NCBI GenBank assembly: GCA_021825225.1
Contig: JAKAIH010000111.1
Coordinates: forward strand, 1-7,961
From: Pseudomonadota bacterium
Lineage (GTDB): Bacteria; Pseudomonadota; Gammaproteobacteria; Burkholderiales; SG8-39
DNA length: 7,961 nt
Direction: 5' to 3'
Below are positions 1 through 6,342 of this stretch, in pieces; the stretch's first letter is position 1; every line of letters starts with the position of its first letter. The position numbers and the translations under genes are program-made. The notes under the pieces were generated by a model. That model was not told the origin of the DNA, ran no database searches, and saw nothing but the letters and a program-made list of their open reading frames with translations.

Positions 1-294
1 GTGAAAATTGTTCATGACCATGCCGTTGTCGAAGCGGATCACGTCGCCTTTCTTCACCGGCAGGGCGTTGGCGGCGAGCCACAGAGTCTTCTTGTTCTGC
101 GACACTTCGAGATATATATACGGCGCCGCAGGGATGGTGCTGAGAACCTTGCCTTTTTGCGGCAGCTGCGCCTCGGACGCACCCTTGGCCGCCGTGCCCG
201 GATTCACGGCGGGGTGGCCTGAGGGTAGCGGCTGGGCGGCGCCGGCGGAAATGGAAAAAACGGCCAGGGCGAACAATACTGGGAAGGATCTCAT
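1..294 (-). CDS. Secreted NrfJ-related protein (3' end beyond window)
   Basis: The minus-strand frame from ATG at 294 stays open to position 1, giving 98 residues; the C-terminus lies outside the window. Residues 1-19 form a signal peptide: MRSF, a hydrophobic stretch, then AGA before residue 20. The protein is therefore probably periplasmic. A short linker rich in Pro, Ala and Gly, containing SGHP, follows. From about residue 47 a compact beta-rich domain begins, with GKVLSTIPAAPYIYLEV, then TLWLAA, KKGDVIRF and GMVMNNFH. This pattern matches what I recall of small NrfJ-related secreted proteins, which have an OB-like fold and often sit near c-type cytochrome genes. Their biochemical role is not settled. 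The gene has its own promoter-like sequence just upstream and only a weak ribosome site (AAAGAAG). The family name rests on motif memory, so it is moderate; the coding call and the signal peptide are firmer. Confidence 0.7.
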   Translation of the reverse strand, partial: MRSFPVLFALAVFSISAGAAQPLPSGHPAVNPGTAAKGASEAQLPQKGKVLSTIPAAPYIYLEVSQNKKTLWLAANALPVKKGDVIRFDNGMVMNNFH

Positions 295-331
295 CGGCGG
301 GCTTCTTTCGGGTTCGGGTTGGGAATGAATC

Positions 332-361
332 ATTATACGTGGACGCGTGCCTGGCTGCCAT
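332..361 (-). promoter_or_regulatory. Probable sigma-70 promoter for the NrfJ-like gene
   Basis: On the minus strand a perfect TATAAT lies at 337-332. An ATGGCA hexamer at 361-356 matches 4 of 6 bases of TTGACA, with an 18-nt spacer. The expected transcript start is near 325, leaving a leader of about 30 nt before ATG 294. The site lies in the only sizeable gap between the 543-aa gene and the NrfJ-like gene, so it would let the latter be transcribed independently. I see no FNR box here. Confidence 0.5.
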
Positions 362-373
362 CGCAGCGCCGCC

Positions 374-395
374 GCCCGGCACCGTCCTGCCCGGC
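374..395 (-). terminator. Imperfect hairpin after the 543-aa gene
   Basis: Immediately downstream of the TGA at 401-399, the minus strand reads GCCGGGCA, six bases, then TGCCGGGC. This pairs 7 of 8 positions with one G-G mismatch. No T tract follows, so it is not a standard intrinsic terminator. It could be a weak stop or a 3'-end stabilising structure. Much of its apparent stability may simply reflect high GC content. Confidence 0.25.
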
Positions 396-398
396 AGT

Positions 399-2030
399 TC
401 AGGCCTTGCCGCCCTGCTGCCACTCGAATGCAGCGCGCACGTAGTCCTCACCTTCTTCGAGGAACTCGACAAGCTTGATCAGGCGGCTGTGTTCGCCCAT
501 CATCACCTCGCACAGCTGCCCGGGTACGTAGCTCTTGTTCTCGAGGATCATCACCGGATGGTCGTGCGACTTCAGCGCATCGGGCAGCATGATGGCGCGC
601 ATATAATCGAAGGAGAACGAACCGGTCGACGATGCCCAGTTGTCGGCCTGGTGATCGCCCGCGCCGAGCACCCGCAGCCACACCGACACCGGGCGCTTGG
701 AGAATACGCGGATGCCGCAATGCAGGCCGGCGTTTGCATCCAGGCGGCGAATGATGCCGACCCACCAGTCCTTTTGCCCCTGCAGCTGGATGCCGCAGAG
801 TTTGCCCGGTTCGGCCCATTTGCCCAGATTCGGCGGTATTTCGGCGCCCAGCCCCCATTCGCTCTGGTCCTGTTGCTTCCAGCTCTCCGCGGTGGAATCG
901 ACCTCCTCGGCAACCAGCTTCATGATGTTGGCCGTCTTCGCCTTCAATTCCATGTCCTCGTTCAGGGACGCGCCCGAACCGAGTTCGATCCTGGTCACGC
1001 GCTGGCAAATCGGCTTCAGGCCGTGCACCACACTCACCGAGTCCGAGGCCTTGGTCCGCGCATAGCGCCGGCGCGGGGGATCGACGCCAAGGTAGGCCTG
1101 CAAATGTTCGATCACGGTGATGATCTGCGTCGGCGAGAACTCGCTGCCGAAGCGCAGCTCTTCGCTCAGCATATTCTTCTCGCACAGCACCCTGAGTTCA
1201 CCCAGCTTGGACAGCGCCTGGCCGCCGCCGACGAAGCGCTTGTTGGCACCGGGGGCTTCCTTGGCGGGCACCAGCGCCGGAGGCCCGCCAGCGGCCAGGT
1301 TGAAGCCGAAATTGCACTCGGCCTGCGGCACCCGCGACCACCCGGCCGAGACTGCAAATCGCGCCAGGATGCGAAACGCGAGTTCCAGCTGTGCCGGCGG
1401 AAACTCATGCGGCGCTGCCAGATATAGCAGCATAATCTTCTGCAATTCGGCGCGCGCGGTGGTATGCACTTCGTGCGCATAGGCGATGACCGGTCGATCG
1501 TCGAATGCCTTCAGCTCGGCAAAGGCGTACGGGCGGTACAGCGGCGCCCAGGCCTTCGATTCGACGGCGACAAAACGCAGATGGCGCAGTTTGAAGCGCT
1601 GGCTGGCTGCGCGCAGGGCCCGTGCCAGCGCGAGCGGCATTTCCCCTTCCACGCTCTTCGCGCCTTTCTCGCCATGCTCGAAATCGGCGACGCATTGGGC
1701 ATAGCCCTCGGCCAGAGCGCCCCAGTAGTCGCACAGCGCGTCCCAGATCTTGCGCGTCGAGCGGTCCTGCTGGTGAATTTTTGCAAAGAACTCCGTGAAC
1801 AGGGCAGCGGCATGCTTGGCGCCGGCTGCGTCGAGCAGGCACATCACCGCGAGGCGGTCGTCGCAGGCGAAGCCCGGGGTATCCTTGACCGATGCGACCC
1901 AGTGCGACACCTGTTCCAGGGTTTCCAGCGACACGCCTTCGGGCAGGCCCGCAAGGACTTCCTGCGCCGCTCGCGCATCGCGCAGCGGATGGTCCGGTTT
2001 GCCGCCGAATTGCCTCAGCCAATCGAGCAT
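399..2030 (-). CDS. Uncharacterised 543-aa protein with PilZ-like c-di-GMP motif
   Basis: This soluble protein of 543 residues has no signal peptide or membrane segment. The ATG at 2030 has a good ribosome site (GGAGG, about 8 nt upstream). The first 300 residues look mainly alpha-helical, with conserved-looking stretches such as LARALRAASQRFKLRHLRF (about 134-153). The C-terminal half looks beta-rich. It holds RRRYAR at 320-325 (RxxxR, R321 and R325) and, after an insertion of about 60 residues, DQSEWG at 388-393 (DxSxxG). It then has a WWVGIIRRLDANAGLHCGI segment (422-440). RxxxR followed by DxSxxG is the c-di-GMP binding signature of PilZ domains, and the following strands resemble the PilZ barrel. 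The insertion between the two motifs is longer than usual, so this is a PilZ-like inference, not an assignment. The gene follows a universal stress gene by 25 nt and is probably cotranscribed with it. Confidence 0.8.
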   Translation of the reverse strand: MLDWLRQFGGKPDHPLRDARAAQEVLAGLPEGVSLETLEQVSHWVASVKDTPGFACDDRLAVMCLLDAAGAKHAAALFTEFFAKIHQQDRSTRKIWDALCDYWGALAEGYAQCVADFEHGEKGAKSVEGEMPLALARALRAASQRFKLRHLRFVAVESKAWAPLYRPYAFAELKAFDDRPVIAYAHEVHTTARAELQKIMLLYLAAPHEFPPAQLELAFRILARFAVSAGWSRVPQAECNFGFNLAAGGPPALVPAKEAPGANKRFVGGGQALSKLGELRVLCEKNMLSEELRFGSEFSPTQIITVIEHLQAYLGVDPPRRRYARTKASDSVSVVHGLKPICQRVTRIELGSGASLNEDMELKAKTANIMKLVAEEVDSTAESWKQQDQSEWGLGAEIPPNLGKWAEPGKLCGIQLQGQKDWWVGIIRRLDANAGLHCGIRVFSKRPVSVWLRVLGAGDHQADNWASSTGSFSFDYMRAIMLPDALKSHDHPVMILENKSYVPGQLCEVMMGEHSRLIKLVEFLEEGEDYVRAAFEWQQGGKA

Positions 2031-2055
2031 GCGTGGCCCTCCAGCGCGCGGGAGC

Positions 2056-2490
2056 TTATTGCCGGATCAGGACCACCGGGCATGGCGCCAGGTGCACGGT
2101 CTTGCTGGCGATTGAACCGAGCAGCATCCCCGACATTGCGCCCATGCCGTGGGTGCCCATGACGATCAAGTCGCACTTCAACTTCTTTGCCTCGCGCGCC
2201 AGGCTTTCCGCGATCGGTCCGACCAGGATATGCGTGGTGCAGGTGAGTTTGGCGCGATCCAGGAGCCTCTTCGCGGCGCGCAGCGCGTCCTCGCCCTCTT
2301 CGCGATAGTAGCGCTGCAGCGCCTCGTGCCCGACGGGTCTGATCAGCCCGCCCAGTGTAGGTACCGGCAGGTGCACATAGATCAGGTGCAATTCGGGGGC
2401 CTGCTTGCAGGCTTGCGCCTGCCGGATCGCCGCCTTCGCGACCTTGGCGGAATGCGACGATCCATCGATTGCGATCAGGAATCTGGCCAC
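2056..2490 (-). CDS. Universal stress protein, UspA family (ATP-binding type)
   Basis: This single Usp domain of 144 residues has the usual family length and is cytoplasmic. It opens with MARFLIAIDGS, the first strand with the Asp that contacts the nucleotide. It ends with GTHGMG at 112-117 and GS at 125-126, which fits the G-x2-G-x9-G-S/T phosphate and ribose motif exactly. This places it in the ATP-binding subgroup. These proteins dimerise and support survival under stress; in several bacteria they are induced by oxygen limitation. The start is GTG at 2490, chosen because AGGAGA lies just upstream at 2500-2495 and the next residues match the family N-terminus. It lies 150 nt after the TauE/SafE-like gene and 25 nt before the 543-aa gene, so it may head a two-gene unit. 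It is distinct from the second Usp at 5576-6019. The partner and the signal are unknown. Confidence 0.93.
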   Translation of the reverse strand: MARFLIAIDGSSHSAKVAKAAIRQAQACKQAPELHLIYVHLPVPTLGGLIRPVGHEALQRYYREEGEDALRAAKRLLDRAKLTCTTHILVGPIAESLAREAKKLKCDLIVMGTHGMGAMSGMLLGSIASKTVHLAPCPVVLIRQ

Positions 2491-2575
2491 GTTTTTCTCC
2501 TAGTTGATGACGGTCCTGCAATTCGGCAATTCGCGTGTCGGCGTCGACAAACGACCGCCGCCGCCCCGGTCCTGC

Positions 2576-2590
2576 CGGCGCTCAGCGCCG
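2576..2590. repeat. Short perfect inverted repeat in the 150-nt intergenic gap
   Basis: CGGCGCT and AGCGCCG are perfectly complementary around a single C (functionally about a 6-bp stem with a 3-nt loop). The repeat lies between the TauE/SafE-like gene and the Usp gene. No T run follows on either strand, so it is not a typical intrinsic terminator. The remainder of the 2491-2640 gap holds the Usp ribosome site and no promoter that I can defend. Confidence 0.3.
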
Positions 2591-2640
2591 CTGCCCGGGC
2601 GCCTCAATCCATACGCCCAGGGAAAACATATCAGATTTGC

Positions 2641-3342
2641 TCAGATGATACACAGCAATCCCTGGCGGATATGCTCGCCCAGATGGGCGGTCTTGGCCAG
2701 CCCGACAAAACCGAAACCCGCCACCAGCGCTCCGGCTGCCAGCCTGATGCGCCGATTGGAAGTGATGTCGCGCAGGCGCTTGAACGCCATTCCCGCGAGC
2801 ATCAAGTTGGGCAAGGTGCCGAGACCGAAGGCCAGCATCACGCCGGCACCACTCGCGGCACCGCCGCTCACCAGCGCGGTCGCGAGCATGCTGTACACCA
2901 GCCCGCAGGGCAGCCAGCCCCATAGGGTGCCCAGCGCGAACGCCTTGACCGCGGTATCGGCAGGCAGAATGCGAGCGCCATAGGGTTGAATGCGGCGCCA
3001 CAGCCACGCGCCCAAAGCCTCAACCCGCGCCCATTGGTTGCCGAGCCCGGCAAGGTACAGTCCCAGGATGACGAGCACGAGGTTGGCCAGTATGTGGAGC
3101 AGCATCTGCATCGGCAGAACCCGATTGAACATCAGGCCTGCGCCGCCGATCACACCCATGATTGCCCCGGCGGCGCCATAGCTCGCGATGCGCCCCGCGT
3201 TGTACGCCAGATGCAGGTGCCAGGTGCGCTGCCGCCGCGGCATTTGCACCGTCAGCGCGCCGACGATGCCGCCGCACATGCCGACACAATGGACGCCGCC
3301 CAGAAGTCCGATCAGGAAGGCGGCTGCGAAGCGCGCCTCCAC
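2641..3342 (-). CDS. TauE/SafE-like (COG2836-type) membrane protein with HCxGMCGG motif
   Basis: This is a polytopic inner-membrane protein of 233 residues with about six hydrophobic segments (roughly 5-30, 45-72, 78-100, 132-158, 164-186, 200-216). The first carries G-G-V-H18-C19-V-G-M-C23-G-G. A second conserved-type site reads GTLWGWLPCGLVYS (138-151, C146). These motifs identify the sulfite-exporter TauE/SafE/UreH-like family related to the DsbD transmembrane region. Its members often neighbour cbb3 oxidase or copper-handling genes. The His/Cys residues suggest metal or thiol chemistry in the membrane, but no substrate can be assigned from sequence. The start is GTG at 3342, 3 nt after the hemN stop, with only a weak AAGG upstream, so translation is probably coupled to hemN. 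It likely belongs to the hemN transcript. Confidence is high for the family and low for the transported species. Confidence 0.88.
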   Translation of the reverse strand: MEARFAAAFLIGLLGGVHCVGMCGGIVGALTVQMPRRQRTWHLHLAYNAGRIASYGAAGAIMGVIGGAGLMFNRVLPMQMLLHILANLVLVILGLYLAGLGNQWARVEALGAWLWRRIQPYGARILPADTAVKAFALGTLWGWLPCGLVYSMLATALVSGGAASGAGVMLAFGLGTLPNLMLAGMAFKRLRDITSNRRIRLAAGALVAGFGFVGLAKTAHLGEHIRQGLLCII

Positions 3343-3345
3343 GGT

Positions 3346-4761
3346 CTAGATGACCTTGGAATAACTCGCGCGCCGGCTTGCCTGGCGCAGGTATTTGTCG
3401 AACACCATGCACAGGATGCGCACCAATAGGCGGCCGCGCGGAGTGACCACGATCCAGTCGCCGTCGAGTTCCACCAGCCCGTCTTTGGCGTACTGGCGCA
3501 ACTCTGCCAGTTCGGCCGAGAAATAGCTGCGGAAATCGATCAGGTGCGCGATCCCGATCGCCTCCATCGACAGCTCGAAATGGCAGGACAGCGCCTGAAT
3601 CACGGCGCGGCGCACCAGATCGTCGGCGGTAACTTCGATGCCGCGCATCACCGGCAGCAGGCCATTGTCGAGCCGGTCGTAATACTCCTCCAGCGTGCGC
3701 ACGTTCTGGCTGTAGGTCGGGCCGATCTTTCCGATCGACGACACGCCCAGGCCGATCAGGTCGCAATCGCCGTAGGTCGAGTAGCCCTGAAAATTGCGAT
3801 ACAGGCGGCCCTGCCGCTGCGCCACCGCGAGGTCGTCGTCCGGCTTGGAGAAATGGTCCATGCCGATGTAGACGTAGCCCGCCGCGAGCAGCGTCTCGAT
3901 CGCGCTGATCATGAGCTGCAGTTTCACTTCCGGCTGCGGTATGTCGGTATCCTGGATGCGCCGCTGCGGCTTGAACACCGCCGGCAGGTGCGCATAGTTG
4001 TACAGCGCGATGCGGTCCGGCGAGCACGCGATCACCTGCTCCAGCGTGGCGGCGAAGCCCTCCAGGGTTTGTTTCGGCAGGCCGTAGATCAGGTCGATGT
4101 TGACCGATTTGAAGCCGTGCTTGCGTGCCGCTTCGATCACCGCGACGGTCTCTTCAACGCTCTGGATGCGGTTTACCGCGCGCTGCACTTCGGGGTTGAA
4201 GTCCTGCACGCCGACACTGATGCGGTTCATGCCCAGCGCCCCCAGCAGCGCCACCTTTTCCGCACCGACCTTGCGCGGATCGACTTCGATCGAAAACTCG
4301 CCATGCGGATCGAGTTCGAAGCTCTCGCGTATCATCTGCATCAGTTCGGAGAGTTCGGCCTCGCTCAGAAATGTGGGCGTGCCGCCGCCCCAATGCATCT
4401 GCGTAACGCGCCGCCGGCCGCCCAGTTCGGCGCTCTGCATGCGGATCTCGCGGCCCAAATACTTCAAGTACTTAGCCGAGCGGCCGTGGTCCTTGGTGAC
4501 GATTTTGTTGCAGCCGCAGTAATAGCAAATAGTGTCGCAAAAAGGCAAGTGGACGTATAATGCGAGCGATCTGGTCATGCCGCCCACATTTCGCTTTGCG
4601 AGCCAGCTGCGATATGCAGCCTCATCGAATGCCTCGACGAAGCGGTCTGCGGTCGGATACGAGGTGTAGCGCGGACCGCTGACGTTGAATTTTCTAAGCA
4701 GCCCGGCGTCAACCTGGAGGTTGTTTTGGGACGGATTCATGCGTAAGGCTGTTACGTTCAT
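3346..4761 (-). CDS. hemN: Oxygen-independent coproporphyrinogen III dehydrogenase
   Basis: This radical-SAM enzyme converts coproporphyrinogen III to protoporphyrinogen IX without oxygen, in the cytoplasm, so heme can be made under anoxia. With the ATG at 4761 it has 471 residues, close to the 457 of E. coli HemN. Visible hallmarks are SGPRYTSYPT (28-37), the cluster motif C75-x3-C79-x2-C82 followed by C84, and GGGTPT (125-130). The C-terminal region carries the usual HemN_C features (FRSYF, then DGLVELDGDWIVVTPRGRLLVR). An alternative ATG at 4740 would give 464 residues and fits the family N-terminus slightly better; neither start has a clear ribosome site. The gene is divergent from fnr, with a perfect FNR box between them, so anaerobic activation by FNR is likely. 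A membrane protein gene follows 3 nt after its stop. The call is firm; only the start is uncertain. Confidence 0.96.
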   Translation of the reverse strand: MNVTALRMNPSQNNLQVDAGLLRKFNVSGPRYTSYPTADRFVEAFDEAAYRSWLAKRNVGGMTRSLALYVHLPFCDTICYYCGCNKIVTKDHGRSAKYLKYLGREIRMQSAELGGRRRVTQMHWGGGTPTFLSEAELSELMQMIRESFELDPHGEFSIEVDPRKVGAEKVALLGALGMNRISVGVQDFNPEVQRAVNRIQSVEETVAVIEAARKHGFKSVNIDLIYGLPKQTLEGFAATLEQVIACSPDRIALYNYAHLPAVFKPQRRIQDTDIPQPEVKLQLMISAIETLLAAGYVYIGMDHFSKPDDDLAVAQRQGRLYRNFQGYSTYGDCDLIGLGVSSIGKIGPTYSQNVRTLEEYYDRLDNGLLPVMRGIEVTADDLVRRAVIQALSCHFELSMEAIGIAHLIDFRSYFSAELAELRQYAKDGLVELDGDWIVVTPRGRLLVRILCMVFDKYLRQASRRASYSKVI

Positions 4762-4794
4762 CGGTGAAGTCTGCCCAATTCCAAGACGGAAATG

Positions 4795-4808
4795 TTGATG
4801 TGGATCAA
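4795..4808. promoter_or_regulatory. FNR binding site between hemN and fnr
   Basis: The sequence TTGATGTGGATCAA matches the FNR/Anr consensus TTGAT-N4-ATCAA at every defined base. It is palindromic, so it can serve both directions. Its centre (4801.5) is 34.5 nt upstream of the fnr ATG at 4836. It is 40 to 61 nt upstream of the two candidate hemN starts (4761 and 4740). Activation of hemN at about -41.5 would place the transcript start near 4760, which would favour the inner hemN start. For fnr, the closeness to the start fits autorepression. No strong -10 could be named on either strand. Confidence 0.85.
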
Positions 4809-4835
4809 ACCAATTCTCCCTTGCGCGCCCACAGC

Positions 4836-5579
4836 ATGAATCCCCCGAAGCTTGCCCGGGTCATCGACATACGCGCCCTGAAAAGCGCGTGCTCGAATTG
4901 CAGCTTGCGCGAAATGTGCCTTCCCATCGGCCTCAGCCAGGACGAGATGGACAAGCTGGATCAGATGGTCTACACGCGCAAGCGGGTCAAGCGGGGCGAC
5001 AGCGTATACCGCTCCGAAGAGAAATTCGGCTCGCTTTACGCCATACGCAGCGGCTTCTTCAAGACCACTCTGGTGATGGAAGACGGCCGCGACCAGGTTA
5101 CCGGATTCCATATGGCCGGCGACATGCTCGGCATGGACGGCATCGGCTCCGACCAGCATTCCTGCAACGCCGTCGCCCTGGAAGACAGTGAGGTATGCGT
5201 CATTCCTTACGGCCGCCTGGAAGAGCTATCGCGCGAAATGTACGTGCTGCAGCAGCACTTTCACAAGGTTATGAGCCGCGAAATCGTGCGCGAGCACGGC
5301 GTGATGCTGCTGCTGGGCAGCATGCGCGCCGAGGAGCGGCTGGCCGCATTCCTGCTCAACCTGTCGCAGCGCTTCACCTCGCGCGGCTATTCCGCCTCGG
5401 AATTCAACCTGCGCATGACGCGCGAGGAAATCGGCAGCTACCTCGGACTGAAGCTGGAAACCGTCAGCCGCACGTTCTCCAAGTTTCAGGAGGACGGCTT
5501 GATCGGCGTACAGCAGAAGAACATCCGCATCCTCGACAGCGAGGGCTTGAAGAGCGTGCTCGGCCGCGATCCCGCCTAG
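4836..5579 (+). CDS. fnr: Oxygen-sensing transcription regulator FNR (CRP/FNR family)
   Basis: FNR carries an oxygen-labile 4Fe-4S cluster. When the cluster is intact the protein dimerises and binds TTGAT-N4-ATCAA sites to activate or repress anaerobic genes. From ATG 4836 the protein has 247 residues, the family size. The cluster ligands are visible as C19, C22 and C28 (ACSNCSLREMC) plus C110 (QHSC). The cyclic-nucleotide-like barrel follows, with GSLYAIRSGFFKT (65-77) and GRDQVTGF (84-91). The dimer helix comes next. The helix-turn-helix (about 195-216) ends in ETVSR (E208, S211, R212), the residues that set FNR-type DNA specificity. The reading frame extends back to GTG 4764, but that would put the FNR box inside the gene, so I reject the longer start. 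No good ribosome site precedes ATG 4836. The stop overlaps that of the convergent Usp gene. Confidence 0.95.
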   Translation: MNPPKLARVIDIRALKSACSNCSLREMCLPIGLSQDEMDKLDQMVYTRKRVKRGDSVYRSEEKFGSLYAIRSGFFKTTLVMEDGRDQVTGFHMAGDMLGMDGIGSDQHSCNAVALEDSEVCVIPYGRLEELSREMYVLQQHFHKVMSREIVREHGVMLLLGSMRAEERLAAFLLNLSQRFTSRGYSASEFNLRMTREEIGSYLGLKLETVSRTFSKFQEDGLIGVQQKNIRILDSEGLKSVLGRDPA

Positions 5580-6019
5580 CGGTAGACCAGCACCGGTATT
5601 TTGCTGTGGGTCAGCACCTTATGGGTTTCGCTGCCCAGCAATATGCCCGATAAGCCGCGCCGGCCGTGCGAGGCCATGAAAATCAGGTCGCATTTCGCCT
5701 TCCTGGCCGCATCGATGATCCCCGCGTAAGGCGTGTCCGCCATCACCACTGAGCCGCGGTATTTCAGCCTCGCGACGCGTGCCGCGCTCGCGATCTGCTC
5801 CAGGTATTTCTCCCCGGCCTCGCGCGCGTGGCGCTCGAATTCCTTGGGCGTGGGCATGTCCGGCGGGATGTAATCGCCGAAATAGTAAGGCTGGAACGGC
5901 TCGACAACGTAACAGCCGGTGATCTCGGCCTTGATGCTCTTGGCGAAGGCCACCCCGGACTTGATCGACTTCGCCGATAATTTCGAGCCGTCCGTCGGAA
6001 TCAGTATGTTCTTGAACAT
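5576..6019 (-). CDS. Universal stress protein, UspA family (second copy)
   Basis: This single Usp domain of 147 residues is cytoplasmic. It starts MFKNILIPTDGS and ends with ASHGRRG (116-122) and GS at 129-130. That is the nucleotide motif with Ala in place of the first Gly, a common variant. It diverges clearly from the other Usp in the window, for example in the aromatic insert PFQPYYFGDYIPP (41-53), so the pair is not a recent duplication. The ATG at 6019 has a good GGAG ribosome site; the frame stays open further upstream, but that part is a shadow of the preceding gene. It follows the 99-aa protein gene by 23 nt, so it probably ends the ccoG-fixH transcript. Usp proteins controlled by FNR-type regulators support survival without oxygen in Pseudomonas and Mycobacterium relatives, and its place here suggests a similar role. 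The target is unknown. Confidence 0.93.
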   Translation of the reverse strand: MFKNILIPTDGSKLSAKSIKSGVAFAKSIKAEITGCYVVEPFQPYYFGDYIPPDMPTPKEFERHAREAGEKYLEQIASAARVARLKYRGSVVMADTPYAGIIDAARKAKCDLIFMASHGRRGLSGILLGSETHKVLTHSKIPVLVYR

Positions 6020-6042
6020 GATCGCTCCTTCGAAGAATTTGA

Positions 6043-6342
6043 TCAGCAACACCCGCCGCGTTCGCCGCGCTTGGGGCAGCCCTCGGGCCGTTCTGCTTGC
6101 GGCAGCGGACAGCGGTTTACCTCGAAAGGCGAACGCTGCAGGAAACAGGTTAGCGCGCTTGATGCCGCAGCGAAAGCCCAGAACAGAAAAAATCCGAGCG
6201 AATAGACCGCGGTCCGGCCGAGATCCACGGGCTCGCCGAACACGTGCATGTCCCGCGGATCGAACAAGGTGAAGGTGATGCCTTCGGCGATGCCTGCGAC
6301 CAGAAACGCCGGCCACAGTATCCACATCAGTTTCCGCGTCAT
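6043..6342 (-). CDS. Uncharacterised 99-aa membrane protein with Cys-rich tail, in the cbb3 assembly cluster
   Basis: This small inner-membrane protein has two predicted membrane segments (about 5-25 and 44-68). They are separated by a short loop (FTLFDPRDMHVFGEPVDLGR). A soluble C-terminal tail carries C78, C89, C98 and C99; C66 lies in the second segment. The tail reads RCPLPQAERPEGCPKRGERGGCC from 77 to the end at 99, which suggests a metal or thiol site. I recall similar small proteins next to fixH in betaproteobacteria, but know of no assigned function. The ATG overlaps the fixH stop (ATGA at 6342-6339), which indicates translational coupling. It is in place of the fixI/fixS genes that commonly follow fixGH. 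A role in cbb3 oxidase maturation, perhaps copper handling, is a reasonable inference from position and cysteines only. Confidence 0.82.
   Translation of the reverse strand: MTRKLMWILWPAFLVAGIAEGITFTLFDPRDMHVFGEPVDLGRTAVYSLGFFLFWAFAAASSALTCFLQRSPFEVNRCPLPQAERPEGCPKRGERGGCC

Noticed and set aside
354..367. GCTGC-catc-GCAGC hairpin
   Set aside because: It has only a 5-bp stem with no T tract, lies over the -35 of the promoter called there, and is expected by chance in GC-rich DNA.
339..1427. Long plus-strand open frame opposite the 543-aa gene
   Set aside because: It is antisense to a well-supported gene, rich in His, Arg, Gln and Ala as expected from the reverse of GC-rich coding sequence, and has no family motif or ribosome site.
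2631..2646. TCAGAT repeated twice near the end of the TauE/SafE-like gene
   Set aside because: It is a short direct repeat spanning the stop codon, without palindromic form or match to a known operator.
3544..4560. Long plus-strand open frame opposite hemN
   Set aside because: It is the antisense shadow of hemN, whose radical-SAM motifs fix the true strand.
4764..4835. N-terminal extension of FNR from GTG 4764
   Set aside because: It would place the FNR box inside the coding region and add residues not typical of the family.
6020..6325. Upstream extension of the Usp frame
   Set aside because: It overlaps the 99-aa membrane gene, and the Usp family N-terminus with a good ribosome site begins at 6019.
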